From CAZZKE01 sp964655005 (lineage in GTDB: Bacteria > Pseudomonadota > Alphaproteobacteria > Rhodospirillales > JABHCV01), in contig CAZZKE010000052.1 in NCBI GenBank assembly GCA_964655005.1, positions 1 to 21,584 on the forward strand: a stretch of DNA of 21,584 bases, read 5' to 3'. The position numbers and the translations under genes were made by a program. This document shows, in pieces, positions 9,032-19,278 of the stretch; position 1 is the stretch's first letter, and the number at the start of each line of letters is the position of its first letter. Under the pieces are notes generated by a model that ran no database searches, was not told where the DNA came from, and saw nothing but the letters and a program-made list of their open reading frames with translations.

Positions 9032-9085
9032 GGGCATGGCGCCCAAAACTTGGTGCGATGCTGCACTGCAACATCAAGTCCACTG

Positions 9086-9091
9086 AATATA
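9086..9091 (-). promoter_or_regulatory. Possible -10 box of the proximal small RNA
   Basis: Minus-strand TATATT at 9086-9091. No -35 box stands out 16-18 bases upstream, which would suit activation by the neighbouring LysR protein. Low certainty. Confidence 0.3.
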
Positions 9092-9133
9092 GGAAGCCCG
9101 AATCGATTTAGCTAACAAAAATTTGACATTTCA

Positions 9134-9154
9134 GCTATGCAAAAAACGCATAGC
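9134..9154. repeat. Inverted repeat directly after the lysR stop codon
   Basis: GCTATGC (9134-9140) and GCATAGC (9148-9154) form a perfect 7-bp stem with a seven-base loop. It begins at the base next to the lysR TAA. No T tract follows on the minus strand, so it is a weak terminator at best and may instead be a 3' stability element or a binding site. Confidence 0.45.
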
Positions 9155-10051
9155 TTATTTCAGGCCTTCTTCACCGATCCGGCGAATCAGGAAATCGCGG
9201 AACACGATGATCCGCTTGGAATTGCGTAACTCTTCGGGATAGACGAAATAGGCATCGACGGACGGCCCGCGCAGTTCCGGCAGGACCTCGACCAGATGTT
9301 CCGATTCCCGGTGGATGTAGTCGGGCAGGGCGGCGATGCCTAGACCGCTTTCGACGGCCCGGAAGATGCCGTAGATACTGTTAACTTTAAGCGCCGGCTT
9401 GCGCGGCGGCTGGTTCTTTTCCCTGCCCGCGCCAAGCAGCCAGTTTAGGCCGTCTGCCGGCGGCCTGGCGTCGGCGCCGTAGACGATCAGGCGATGGTCG
9501 TCCAGATCGGTCGGTTTCAGCGGCATGCCATGGTGTTTCAGATAATCGGGCGCCGCGATAACCTGATAGCGCATGGTCATCAGGCGGCGCTGGACCAGAT
9601 CGGGCTGGGTCGGGGCCATCATCCGGATGGCCACATCGGCTTCCCGCATGGACAGGTCCAGGTCGCTGTCGGCGAGCACCAGGGAAACCTCGATATCGGG
9701 ATAAAGTTCCAGAAATTCCTTGATCCTTGAGGTTAACCAGATCGAGCCGAAGGCTACCGTGGTGGTAATTTTCAATGGCCCCTTGGGGGAATGTTTGCTT
9801 TCGATGATGCGCTGTTCGGTCATCGAAAGCTTGGCGAACATTTCCTGTACGGTGCGAAACAGCAGGTCGCCCTGTTCGGTCAGGATCAAGCCCCGGGCAT
9901 GGCGGTGAAACAGCGGTACGGCCAGGCTGTCTTCCAGCGAGCTGACCTGGCGGCTGATTGCCGATTGACTCAGGCCCAGGGCGGCGCCGGCGCGGGTCAG
10001 GCTGCCGGCTTCGGCGACGGCATGAAAAACCCGCAGTTTATCCCAGTCCAT
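9155..10051 (-). CDS. lsrB: LysR-family transcriptional regulator, LsrB/VtlR type
   Basis: A 298-residue LysR-type regulator with an N-terminal winged helix-turn-helix (about residues 5-62; recognition region LTRAGAALGLSQSAISRQVSSLE) and a periplasmic-binding-protein-like effector domain (about 90-295). Similarity to LsrB/VtlR of Rhizobiales is strong by eye: WDKLRVFHAVAEAGS, the SQSAISRQVS helix, LFHRHARGLILTEQG, and the C-terminal YFVYPEEL and FRDFLI blocks. Those proteins control oxidative-stress, envelope and AbcR small-RNA functions. The start ATG lies inside the end of trxB, with a 14-base overlap, so translation is probably coupled. Two AbcR-like RNAs follow it. The protein contains no cysteine, so the thiol switch reported for S. 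meliloti LsrB cannot operate here. The gene symbol is by homology and context. Confidence 0.85.
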   Translation of the reverse strand: MDWDKLRVFHAVAEAGSLTRAGAALGLSQSAISRQVSSLEDSLAVPLFHRHARGLILTEQGDLLFRTVQEMFAKLSMTEQRIIESKHSPKGPLKITTTVAFGSIWLTSRIKEFLELYPDIEVSLVLADSDLDLSMREADVAIRMMAPTQPDLVQRRLMTMRYQVIAAPDYLKHHGMPLKPTDLDDHRLIVYGADARPPADGLNWLLGAGREKNQPPRKPALKVNSIYGIFRAVESGLGIAALPDYIHRESEHLVEVLPELRGPSVDAYFVYPEELRNSKRIIVFRDFLIRRIGEEGLK

Positions 10052-10994
10052 CGTCGTTCTCGGCGATGAATTTCTCGGTCTCCAGGGCGGCCATGCAGCC
10101 GGTGCCGGCGGCGGTCACCGCCTGGCGGTAAATTTTGTCCTGGACATCGCCGGCGGCAAACACGCCCGGTATGTTGGTCGCCGTGCCGCCCGGGGTGGTT
10201 GCCAGATAATTATCCCCGTCCATCTGCAATTGGCCGGTAAACAAATCGGTATTGGGGCGGTGGCCGATGGCGATAAAGACGCCATCCAGCGGCAATTCGG
10301 AAAGCTCGCCGGTCTTGACGTTGCGGACCCGGATGCCGGTAACGCCGGGCGGGTTCTGCTGGCCCATAATTTCCTCGAGCACACTGTCCCAGACAATTTC
10401 GATCTTCGGGTTTTTGAACGCCCGCTGCTGGAGAATCTTTTCCGAGCGCAGTTCGTCGCGGCGATGAACCAGGGTCACCTTCGCGGCATGATTGGTCAGA
10501 TACAGCGCTTCTTCGACGGCGGTATTGCCGCCGCCGATAACCGCCACGTCCTTGCCGCGATAGAAAAAACCATCGCAGGTTGCGCAGGCCGAGACACCAA
10601 ACCCCATGAAGGTTTGCTCGCTGGGCAGGCCCAGCCAGCGGGCGCTGGCCCCGGTGCAGATAATCAGGGTGTCACCGGTGTAGATTGTCCCGCCGTCGCC
10701 CGTCAGGGTGAATGGCCGCCGGCTCAGGTCGGCTTCGACGATGATATCATCGAACAGCCGGGCGCCGACGTTTTCGGCCTGGCCCTGCATGGCGACCATC
10801 AGGTCGGGGCCCTGTACCGGCTCGGCGAATCCGGGGTAGTTCTCGACCTCGGTCGTTATGGTCAACTGGCCGCCCGGTTGCAGGCCCTTGACCAGTAACG
10901 GTTCCAGGCCGGCGCGGGCGGCGTAGATGGCGGCGGTATAACCGGCCGGACCGGAACCTAGAATCAAGACTTTACTGTGCTGGTTGTCGGGCAT
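10038..10994 (-). CDS. trxB: Thioredoxin-disulfide reductase
   Basis: A 318-residue flavoprotein that reduces thioredoxin with NADPH in the cytoplasm. Motifs in order: FAD-binding GSGPAG (residues 13-18), the active-site CATC (137-140), NADPH-binding GGGNTA (154-159) followed by HRRDELR, and the C-terminal FAD motif GVFAAGDV followed by RQAVTAAGTGCMAA. Length and motif spacing are those of the low-molecular-weight bacterial enzyme. The ATG at 10994 has AGGA about nine bases upstream. The 3' end overlaps lysR by 14 bases, giving a two-gene operon that is divergent from the Lrp-type gene. In S. meliloti the equivalent genes form lrp3-trxB-lsrB, so this partnership is conserved. Confidence 0.97.
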   Translation of the reverse strand: MPDNQHSKVLILGSGPAGYTAAIYAARAGLEPLLVKGLQPGGQLTITTEVENYPGFAEPVQGPDLMVAMQGQAENVGARLFDDIIVEADLSRRPFTLTGDGGTIYTGDTLIICTGASARWLGLPSEQTFMGFGVSACATCDGFFYRGKDVAVIGGGNTAVEEALYLTNHAAKVTLVHRRDELRSEKILQQRAFKNPKIEIVWDSVLEEIMGQQNPPGVTGIRVRNVKTGELSELPLDGVFIAIGHRPNTDLFTGQLQMDGDNYLATTPGGTATNIPGVFAAGDVQDKIYRQAVTAAGTGCMAALETEKFIAENDDGLG

Positions 10995-11026
10995 TGATGA
11001 TATTCCTAAGCGGGATGGACTCCCCT

Positions 11027-11055
11027 AAAATAGAAACACTCCGGCCCCGACGCAA
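11027..11055 (-). promoter_or_regulatory. Possible promoter of trxB-lysR
   Basis: Minus-strand TTGCGT (11050-11055) and TATTTT (11027-11032) with a 17-bp spacer. Only the TTG of the -35 box matches strongly. The predicted start near 11020 gives a short leader before trxB. Moderate to weak. Confidence 0.35.
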
Positions 11056-11079
11056 GCGGCAGAAACGGATAATAACCTA

Positions 11080-11110
11080 TTGAATTAAGGCCGGTTGTTT
11101 GTAATATTAT
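11080..11110 (+). promoter_or_regulatory. Possible promoter of the Lrp-type gene
   Basis: TTGAAT (11080-11085) is followed by TAATAT (11102-11107, 16-bp spacer) or TATTAT (11105-11110, 19-bp spacer). Either places the start near 11117, just before the AAGGAGG at 11119-11125 and downstream of the TTG at 11095. Confidence 0.35.
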
Positions 11111-11130
11111 TACCCGAAAAGGAGGGCGAT

Positions 11131-11637
11131 CTGGAACACAAAGAAATAAAAAAGGTAAAACTGGACCAAATCGATCATCGCATCCTGCATGATTTGCAGG
11201 CTCAGGGGCGAGTCACCAATGTGGAATTGGCCCGCCGCGCCGGAATTTCGGCGCCGCCCTGCCTAAGGCGCGTCCGCGCCCTGGAAGAAGACGGCTTCAT
11301 TCACGGCTATCATGCCGACCTGGACGCCGCGAAACTGGGTTTCAAGGAAATGTTTTTCGCCCTGGTCGGGCTGTCGAGCCAGTCGCAGACGGTGTTGAAA
11401 AATTTTGAAGACCTGGTTTCCGCATGGCCGGAAGTGCGGGAATGCCACATGATCCGGGGCGATGCCGATTTTTTGCTGAAGATCGTCGCCCGCGACAAGG
11501 ATCAGCGCGATGAACTGACCATGAAGCTGACTTCGACCGGCGACGTGATAAAGGTGACGACCCTGGAAACCATCCGGACCTCCAGGGACATGCCCGGAGT
11601 GCCGGTCGAGGAAGGCCTGCTCGATACCGATACTTGA
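11131..11637 (+). CDS. lrp: Lrp/AsnC-family transcriptional regulator
   Basis: A DNA-binding regulator of the leucine-responsive/AsnC family: an N-terminal HTH (LDQIDHRILHDLQAQGRVTNVELARRAGISAPPCLRRVRALEE) and a C-terminal RAM ligand/oligomer domain (ECHMIRGDADFLLKIVARD). From the start used here it is 168 residues, the usual length. CTG at 11131 is preferred because AAGGAGG (11119-11125) lies five bases upstream and the protein then begins ten residues before the LDxID helix, like E. coli Lrp. TTG at 11095 is in frame and would give 180 residues, but its start lies within the likely promoter and has only AAGG nearby. It is divergent from trxB-lysR, the relative of S. meliloti lrp3. Its targets are unknown; the shared 100-base spacer is a plausible one. 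Confidence 0.9.
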   Translation: MEHKEIKKVKLDQIDHRILHDLQAQGRVTNVELARRAGISAPPCLRRVRALEEDGFIHGYHADLDAAKLGFKEMFFALVGLSSQSQTVLKNFEDLVSAWPEVRECHMIRGDADFLLKIVARDKDQRDELTMKLTSTGDVIKVTTLETIRTSRDMPGVPVEEGLLDTDT

Positions 11638-11654
11638 ACACGTTTTCCGAATTG

Positions 11655-11676
11655 CTGATACGCCGGTCTTTATCAG
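11655..11676. terminator. Weak hairpin between convergent lrp and greA
   Basis: CTGATA (11655-11660) pairs with TATCAG (11671-11676) around a ten-base loop. It is placed where a bidirectional terminator would be expected, but the stem is short and lacks a T tract on either side. Confidence 0.25.
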
Positions 11677-11719
11677 TGCTCCTTGGTATGACGCCATTAA
11701 GTGAAATCAGTAATCCGCC

Positions 11720-12193
11720 CTAGATATAATCGACCTTGACGATTTCATAGAATTTCGCGCCGCCGGGGCTGATCACTTCGGCGCTGTCGCCCAGGGATTT
11801 GCCGATCAGGGCGCGGGCCATGGGCGAGGTCACCGATAACCTGCCCTCGTCGATGTTGGCTTCATGCCGACCGACTATCTGATAGGTCACTTCCTCGTCG
11901 GTCTCTTCATCGGCCAGCAACACCGTGGCCCCGAAGCGAACCACGTCGCCGGACAACTGCGACGGGTCGATGACCTCGGCCAGGCTGATGATCGACACCA
12001 GTTCGGCGATCCGGCCCTCGACGAAGCTCTGGCGTTCGCGGGCGGCATGGTATTCGGCGTTTTCCTTGAGATCACCGTGTTCGCGGGCGACTGCGATGGC
12101 CTTGGTGATGGCCGGGCGTTCTTGGTCTCTCAACCGGCGGTGTTCGTCCTCCAGCCGGTCCAGGCCCTCTCGCGTCATCGGCAGCTTTTCCAT
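11720..12193 (-). CDS. greA: Transcription elongation factor GreA
   Basis: GreA stimulates RNA polymerase to cleave backtracked transcripts through its secondary channel. The 157-residue protein has the N-terminal coiled coil (residues 1-75) with the acidic tip Asp41 and Glu44 in GDLKENAEYHAARERQ, and a C-terminal FKBP-like domain ending in SPGGAKFYEIVKVDYI. The start is ATG at 12193, with AGGA nine bases upstream. A longer open frame reaching 12304 would overlap the end of carB and adds nothing family-like. The gene begins 22 bases after the carB stop, so it is the third gene of a carA-carB-greA operon. It converges on the Lrp-type gene. Confidence 0.97.
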   Translation of the reverse strand: MEKLPMTREGLDRLEDEHRRLRDQERPAITKAIAVAREHGDLKENAEYHAARERQSFVEGRIAELVSIISLAEVIDPSQLSGDVVRFGATVLLADEETDEEVTYQIVGRHEANIDEGRLSVTSPMARALIGKSLGDSAEVISPGGAKFYEIVKVDYI

Positions 12194-12215
12194 AGCCGGT
12201 GTTCCTAAAAAAAAT

Positions 12216-15473
<3,258 letters not shown>

Positions 15474-15476
15474 GGT

Positions 15477-16667
15477 TCAGGCGTTCTCCGCGATCATTTC
15501 GATAAACCGCTCGAACAGGTAATGACTGTCCTGGGGGCCGGGGCTGGCTTCCGGGTGGTACTGGACCGAGAAGGCCGGTTTGCCATCGATGCGGACGCCT
15601 TCCAGGGTGCCGTCGAATAACGACGTGTGGGTCTGGACGACACCGGTCGGCAATGAATTGGCATCGACCACGAAGCCGTGATTTTGCGAGGTGATTTCGA
15701 CCTTGCCGGTGGCCAGGTCCCTGACCGGGTGATTGGCGCCCCGGTGGCCCATGTGCATCTTGACGGTTTTGGCGCCCATGGCCAGCGCCAGCATCTGATG
15801 GCCCAGGCATATGCCGAAGGTCGGCATGGCGGCGTCGAGCAGCGCCCGGATCATCGGCACGGCATAAACCCCGGTCGCCGCCGGATCGCCGGGCCCGTTG
15901 GACAGAAATACGCCGTCGGGCTTATAGGCCATGATGTCTTCCGCGGCGGTATTGCCGGGAACCACGGTGACCCGGCAGCCGGCGGCGGCCAGGCAGCGCA
16001 GGATATTATGCTTGGCCCCGAAATCGACGGCCACCACATGGTATTTCGGATTGGTCTGGGTGGCGTAGCCGCCGCCAAGCGACCATGCCGCCTGATCCCA
16101 GGTGTAGGCCTGGGTGCAGGAGACTTCTTTCGCCAGGTCCATGCCCTCGAGCCCCGGCCACGACCGGGCCATTTCCCGGAGCGCCGCGGTGTCGATGGGG
16201 TCGTCGGCGCGGCCCAGATTGATAACCGCGCCGATCGGTGCGCCGCCGTCGCGGATGCGCCGGGTCAGGGCCCGTGTATCGATGCCGCAGAGCGCCACCA
16301 GATTGTGTTTTTTCAGCCAGTCATTCAGATGTTGCCGCGACCGCCAACTGGCCGGATTGGTGATATCGGCCCGCAGGATGCAGCCGCGCACCGCCGGCGT
16401 CGCGGTCTCGGCATCTTCGGCGTTGGTCCCGACATTGCCGATGTGGGGGAAGGTGAAGGTGATGATTTGCCCGGCGTAGGATGGATCGGTAAGAATTTCC
16501 TGATAGCCGGTCAACGCCGTGTTGAAGCAAATTTCGCCCAGCGCCACGCCCCGAACCCCGGCCCCCCGGCCCCAGAATACCTGGCCGTCGGCCAGCACCA
16601 GGGCGGCGTCGCAGCCCGGCGGCCGGGCGTCATGGATCGCGCTCGATGCTGTCTCGGCCTCGGACAT
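15477..16667 (-). CDS. carA: Carbamoyl-phosphate synthase small subunit (glutaminase)
   Basis: CarA hydrolyses glutamine and passes ammonia through a tunnel to CarB. The 396-residue protein has the N-terminal CPSase domain (ALVLADGQVFWGRG, FNTALTGYQEILTDPSYAGQII) and a class I glutamine amidotransferase domain with nucleophile Cys287 in FGICLGHQMLALA, the TSQNHGFVV block, and the His-Glu pair in YHPEASPGP. The start is ATG at 16667, preceded by GAAGGA at a rather long spacing of 11 bases. It is the first gene of the carA-carB-greA operon and is divergent from yqeY. The N-terminal extension before ALVLADG is about 20 residues, common in alphaproteobacteria. Confidence 0.98.
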   Translation of the reverse strand: MSEAETASSAIHDARPPGCDAALVLADGQVFWGRGAGVRGVALGEICFNTALTGYQEILTDPSYAGQIITFTFPHIGNVGTNAEDAETATPAVRGCILRADITNPASWRSRQHLNDWLKKHNLVALCGIDTRALTRRIRDGGAPIGAVINLGRADDPIDTAALREMARSWPGLEGMDLAKEVSCTQAYTWDQAAWSLGGGYATQTNPKYHVVAVDFGAKHNILRCLAAAGCRVTVVPGNTAAEDIMAYKPDGVFLSNGPGDPAATGVYAVPMIRALLDAAMPTFGICLGHQMLALAMGAKTVKMHMGHRGANHPVRDLATGKVEITSQNHGFVVDANSLPTGVVQTHTSLFDGTLEGVRIDGKPAFSVQYHPEASPGPQDSHYLFERFIEMIAENA

Positions 16668-16702
16668 GGCTCTTTGCGTCCTTCGTTTTTTGGAGTCGGG
16701 GT

Positions 16703-16731
16703 TGTTTAAGCAAATGCTGCGGCGGCGTCAA
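16703..16731 (-). promoter_or_regulatory. Probable promoter of carA-carB-greA
   Basis: Minus-strand TTGACG (16726-16731, five of six) is separated by 17 bases from TAAACA (16703-16708, three of six). It lies 36 bases upstream of the carA start. Confidence 0.45.
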
Positions 16732-16767
16732 GACTCCTGTGACTGAAAAGTTTGTTGTTTTTCAATA

Positions 16768-16784
16768 GTTTAAATTATTTGAAC
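16768..16784. promoter_or_regulatory. AT-rich imperfect palindrome between carA and yqeY
   Basis: GTTTAAAT and ATTTGAAC flank a central T (one mismatch between half-sites). It sits between the two divergent promoters and could be an operator. No regulator can be assigned from sequence. Confidence 0.3.
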
Positions 16785-16786
16785 AA

Positions 16787-16814
16787 TTTGCATTTTTCGG
16801 CATTTTTCTATAAC
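16787..16814 (+). promoter_or_regulatory. Probable promoter of yqeY
   Basis: TTTGCA (16787-16792) and TATAAC (16809-16814, five of six) with a 16-bp spacer. The predicted start is near 16821, about 28 nt before the ATG. Confidence 0.45.
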
Positions 16815-16848
16815 GTGCGCTCATTCCGCAACTACCCGGTGAGATTTA

Positions 16849-17304
16849 ATGCTTCGCAGCCGTTTGAACGACGCCCTGAAGATAGCCATGAAGGCCAAGG
16901 AAAGCCTTACTGTGGCGACCATCCGACTAATTATGGCGGCGCTTAAGGACCGCGATATAGCGGCCAGGTCGAAGGGCAACATGGATGGCGTCGGCGAAGA
17001 TGAAATCCTTTCCATGCTGCAATCGATGATCAAGCAGCGCCGTGAAAGCATAGAAATGTACGAAAAAGGCGGGCGGCGGGAACTGGCCGAGAAAGAAGGC
17101 CGGGAAATAGACATTATCCAGACCTTCCTGCCCGAACAGCTTGACGATGAGGCGGCCGCCGCCGCCATCGCCGAGGTCATCGCCGAATCCGGCGCGGAAT
17201 CCCTAAAGGACATGGGCAAGGTCATGGGGTTGCTGAAAGGCCGTTACGCCGGGCGCATGGATTTTTCCCGGGCCGGCGCATCGATCAAGGAAAAGCTTTC
17301 CTAG
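16849..17304 (+). CDS. yqeY: GatB/YqeY domain-containing protein
   Basis: A 151-residue stand-alone YqeY-family protein, related to the tail domain of the GatB amidotransferase subunit. Members resemble tRNA-binding helical domains, but the biological role is not settled. Visible features are LRSRLNDALKIAMKAKESLTVATIRLIMAALKDRD at the N terminus, the RRESIEMYEKGGRRELAEKEGREIDIIQTFLPEQL core, and the MGKVMGLLKGRYAGRMDFSRAGASIKEKL end. The start is ATG at 16849, with GGTGAG six bases upstream. It lies just upstream of dnaG-rpoD, a frequent arrangement in bacteria, and divergent from carA. Family call is confident; function is not. Confidence 0.93.
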   Translation: MLRSRLNDALKIAMKAKESLTVATIRLIMAALKDRDIAARSKGNMDGVGEDEILSMLQSMIKQRRESIEMYEKGGRRELAEKEGREIDIIQTFLPEQLDDEAAAAAIAEVIAESGAESLKDMGKVMGLLKGRYAGRMDFSRAGASIKEKLS

Positions 17305-17320
17305 GCGCCGCCTGTGGATA

Positions 17321-17332
17321 CTATTATAATAG
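17321..17332. promoter_or_regulatory. Palindrome containing a consensus -10 box, upstream of dnaG
   Basis: CTATTATAATAG is a perfect 12-bp palindrome containing TATAAT (17325-17330). No good -35 box is visible 16-18 bases upstream. It is a candidate promoter for dnaG-rpoD, giving a leader of about 75 nt. Confidence 0.4.
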
Positions 17333-17411
17333 CGTGAATAAGTCCCGGTGGAGACTAGGCCCCGACCGTATTAACATGGGCCGATCATCCGCTTAACGAA
17401 GACCGCAACAG

Positions 17412-19238
17412 ATGGCCTTTTCACCGCAGTTTCTTGACGAATTGCGCAACCGCACCACTTTGGTTGACGTCATTTCCAAGCGCGTCCGGCTGACCAGAAA
17501 AGGCCGTGAACACCAGGGTTTATGCCCTTTCCACAAGGAAAAAACTCCGTCCTTCACGGTTAATGAAGACAAGGGTTTTTACCACTGTTTCGGCTGCGGG
17601 GCGCATGGCGGCGCCTTCGATTTCCTTATGAACGTGGATGGCCTGACGTTTCCGGAAGCGGTCGAACGGCTGGCCGGCGAGGCGGGCATGGATATCCCCG
17701 CCGACACGCCGGAACAGCGCGAGCGAAGCAAGCGGCGGCAGTCCCTGTATGAAGTGATGGAGGCGGCGACGGTTTTCTATGAGCGGCAACTGCGCATGCC
17801 CGAAGGCCGGACGGCGCTTGATTACCTGTACGGACGCGGCCTGGACGACGCCACCATATCGGCTTTTCGGCTGGGTTTTGCCGCCGATGGCCGGGGCGTC
17901 ATCCAGCCGCCGCTGCGGCGCCATGACATCACCGACGAACAGATGGTCGAGGCCGGATTGCTGATCGACCCCGATGATCCGTCGCGCCCGCCCTACGACC
18001 GCTTCCGCGACCGGGTGATGTTCCCCATCGGCGACCGTCGCGGCCGTATTATAGCTTTCGGCGGCCGCATCATGGGCGACGGCGCCAAGGCCGCCAAATA
18101 TCTGAATTCCCCGGAAACGCCGCTGTTTCACAAGGGCGATATTCTGTATAACCTGCACCGCGCCCAGGCCCCGGCCCGTCAGGCCGGCACGATCATCGTC
18201 ACCGAAGGCTACATGGATGTAATCGCCCTGGCGCGGGCCGGGATCGGCCATGCCGTGGCGCCCCTGGGCACCGCCCTGACCGAAGGGCAGATCACGCTTC
18301 TGTGGAAAGTTACCCCCGAACCGGTGCTGTGTTTCGACGGCGACAACGCCGGCTGGCGGGCCGCGGAACGGGCGGTCGAACGGGCCCTGCCCATGTTGAC
18401 GCCGGGACACGCCCTGCGCTTCGCGCTTCTGCCCGCCGGCGATGATCCCGATAGCCTGGTGTCCCGTTCCGGCCCCGATGCCATGGCCGATATCATCGAA
18501 CGGGCGCAACCCCTGTCGGAAGTATTGTGGCGAATGCTGGCCGGCGACCGCCTGGCAAAATCCCCGGAGCGCCGCGCCGCCGTGCAAAAAGCCCTGGAAG
18601 ACCACACCCGTCGGATCGCCGATTCCACTGTGCGCAGCCATTTTCAGAAAGAATTCAGGAGCCGGCTGTGGGCCGCTGGCAGGCCCGGCGGAGATCGCGG
18701 CCGCAAGGGGCAACAAGGCGGGCTTGGCCCGTCCCTGCGGCTGGACCCGGTCGCCGCCAGCACCACCAGACTGGACCCCGCCGCCCTGCGGGAACGGATT
18801 CTGCTGGCCACCCTGATCGGTCATCCCGAGCTTTATGACGCGGTCGAAGAACGCCTTGGAACCGTTGCTTTTTCTTCCCCCGGCCTTGACATTTTGCGTC
18901 AGGAGGTTTTAAAGACCTTGGCTGGACAAGCCACACTTGATTCCGAGGGGGTGAGGACCTACCTCATTGACAACGGTTTCGCGGAAAATCTGGGTTCCGT
19001 GTGGGATGCACGGGTTTTCAGGCATGCTTTTTTCGCCAGGCCCGACCAGGACCAGGAGACGGCCCGGGAAGGCTGGGAAGAGGTCTATGCGCTGTACAAG
19101 AACATGGACCTGCTGGCCGAGATTCATGAGGGGCTCGAACGCATGAAAGAGGACATATCTCCTGAAAATGAAATTCGTCTGAATTCGCTGGCCGTGCAAC
19201 GGAACGAGGCCGCCAGGGGTGCGGACGACGACAGATAG
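17412..19238 (+). CDS. dnaG: DNA primase
   Basis: DnaG makes the RNA primers for chromosome replication together with DnaB helicase. The 608-residue protein has the N-terminal zinc-binding domain with ligands Cys38, His41, Cys59 and Cys62 (CPFHKEKTPSF to YHCFGCG), the RNA-polymerase/TOPRIM core with Glu265 in TEGYMDV, Asp309 and Asp311 in FDGDNAG, and Asp345 and Asp347 in DDPDSLV. As I recall it, E. coli uses the same residue numbers for these catalytic residues. The C-terminal helicase-interaction part follows after a Gly/Arg-rich linker (about residues 420-440). The ribosome site before ATG 17412 is weak. It is followed by rpoD after 40 bases, the classic macromolecular synthesis pairing. 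Confidence 0.98.
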   Translation: MAFSPQFLDELRNRTTLVDVISKRVRLTRKGREHQGLCPFHKEKTPSFTVNEDKGFYHCFGCGAHGGAFDFLMNVDGLTFPEAVERLAGEAGMDIPADTPEQRERSKRRQSLYEVMEAATVFYERQLRMPEGRTALDYLYGRGLDDATISAFRLGFAADGRGVIQPPLRRHDITDEQMVEAGLLIDPDDPSRPPYDRFRDRVMFPIGDRRGRIIAFGGRIMGDGAKAAKYLNSPETPLFHKGDILYNLHRAQAPARQAGTIIVTEGYMDVIALARAGIGHAVAPLGTALTEGQITLLWKVTPEPVLCFDGDNAGWRAAERAVERALPMLTPGHALRFALLPAGDDPDSLVSRSGPDAMADIIERAQPLSEVLWRMLAGDRLAKSPERRAAVQKALEDHTRRIADSTVRSHFQKEFRSRLWAAGRPGGDRGRKGQQGGLGPSLRLDPVAASTTRLDPAALRERILLATLIGHPELYDAVEERLGTVAFSSPGLDILRQEVLKTLAGQATLDSEGVRTYLIDNGFAENLGSVWDARVFRHAFFARPDQDQETAREGWEEVYALYKNMDLLAEIHEGLERMKEDISPENEIRLNSLAVQRNEAARGADDDR

Positions 19239-19278
19239 AATGCGTTACCGGTTTAGAAAGAAAAACAAGAAGGTATAG

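Larger units (their letters stand above)
8938..9079 (-). ncRNA. AbcR-like (alpha-r15 type) small regulatory RNA, lysR-proximal copy
   Basis: A minus-strand RNA of about 140 nt if it starts downstream of TATATT at 9086-9091. From 5': a hairpin GATGTTGC/GCAGCATC (about 9056-9074); TGGGC/GCCCA; a hairpin GGG-A-CCGC/GCGG-A-CCC (9004-9024); a small hairpin CGTCT-CCC-AGACG (8988-9000) that exposes CTCCCA; a single-stranded CCTCCCTGTT (8974-8983); and a terminator with a UUCG loop. AbcR RNAs of Rhizobiales are known for two near-identical six-base anti-Shine-Dalgarno motifs, which I recall as CUCCCA and CUCCCU, and both are present here in order. The adjacent gene encodes an LsrB/VtlR-type LysR regulator, the known activator of AbcR2 in Brucella. 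The start point is uncertain, because no clear -35 box is seen, which would fit an activator-dependent promoter. Confidence 0.68.

Noticed and set aside
8929..9111. 60-codon plus-strand open frame over the proximal small RNA
   Set aside because: It runs through the terminator hairpins, lacks a ribosome site before its ATG, and has a composition dictated by the RNA stems. The region is better explained by a minus-strand RNA.
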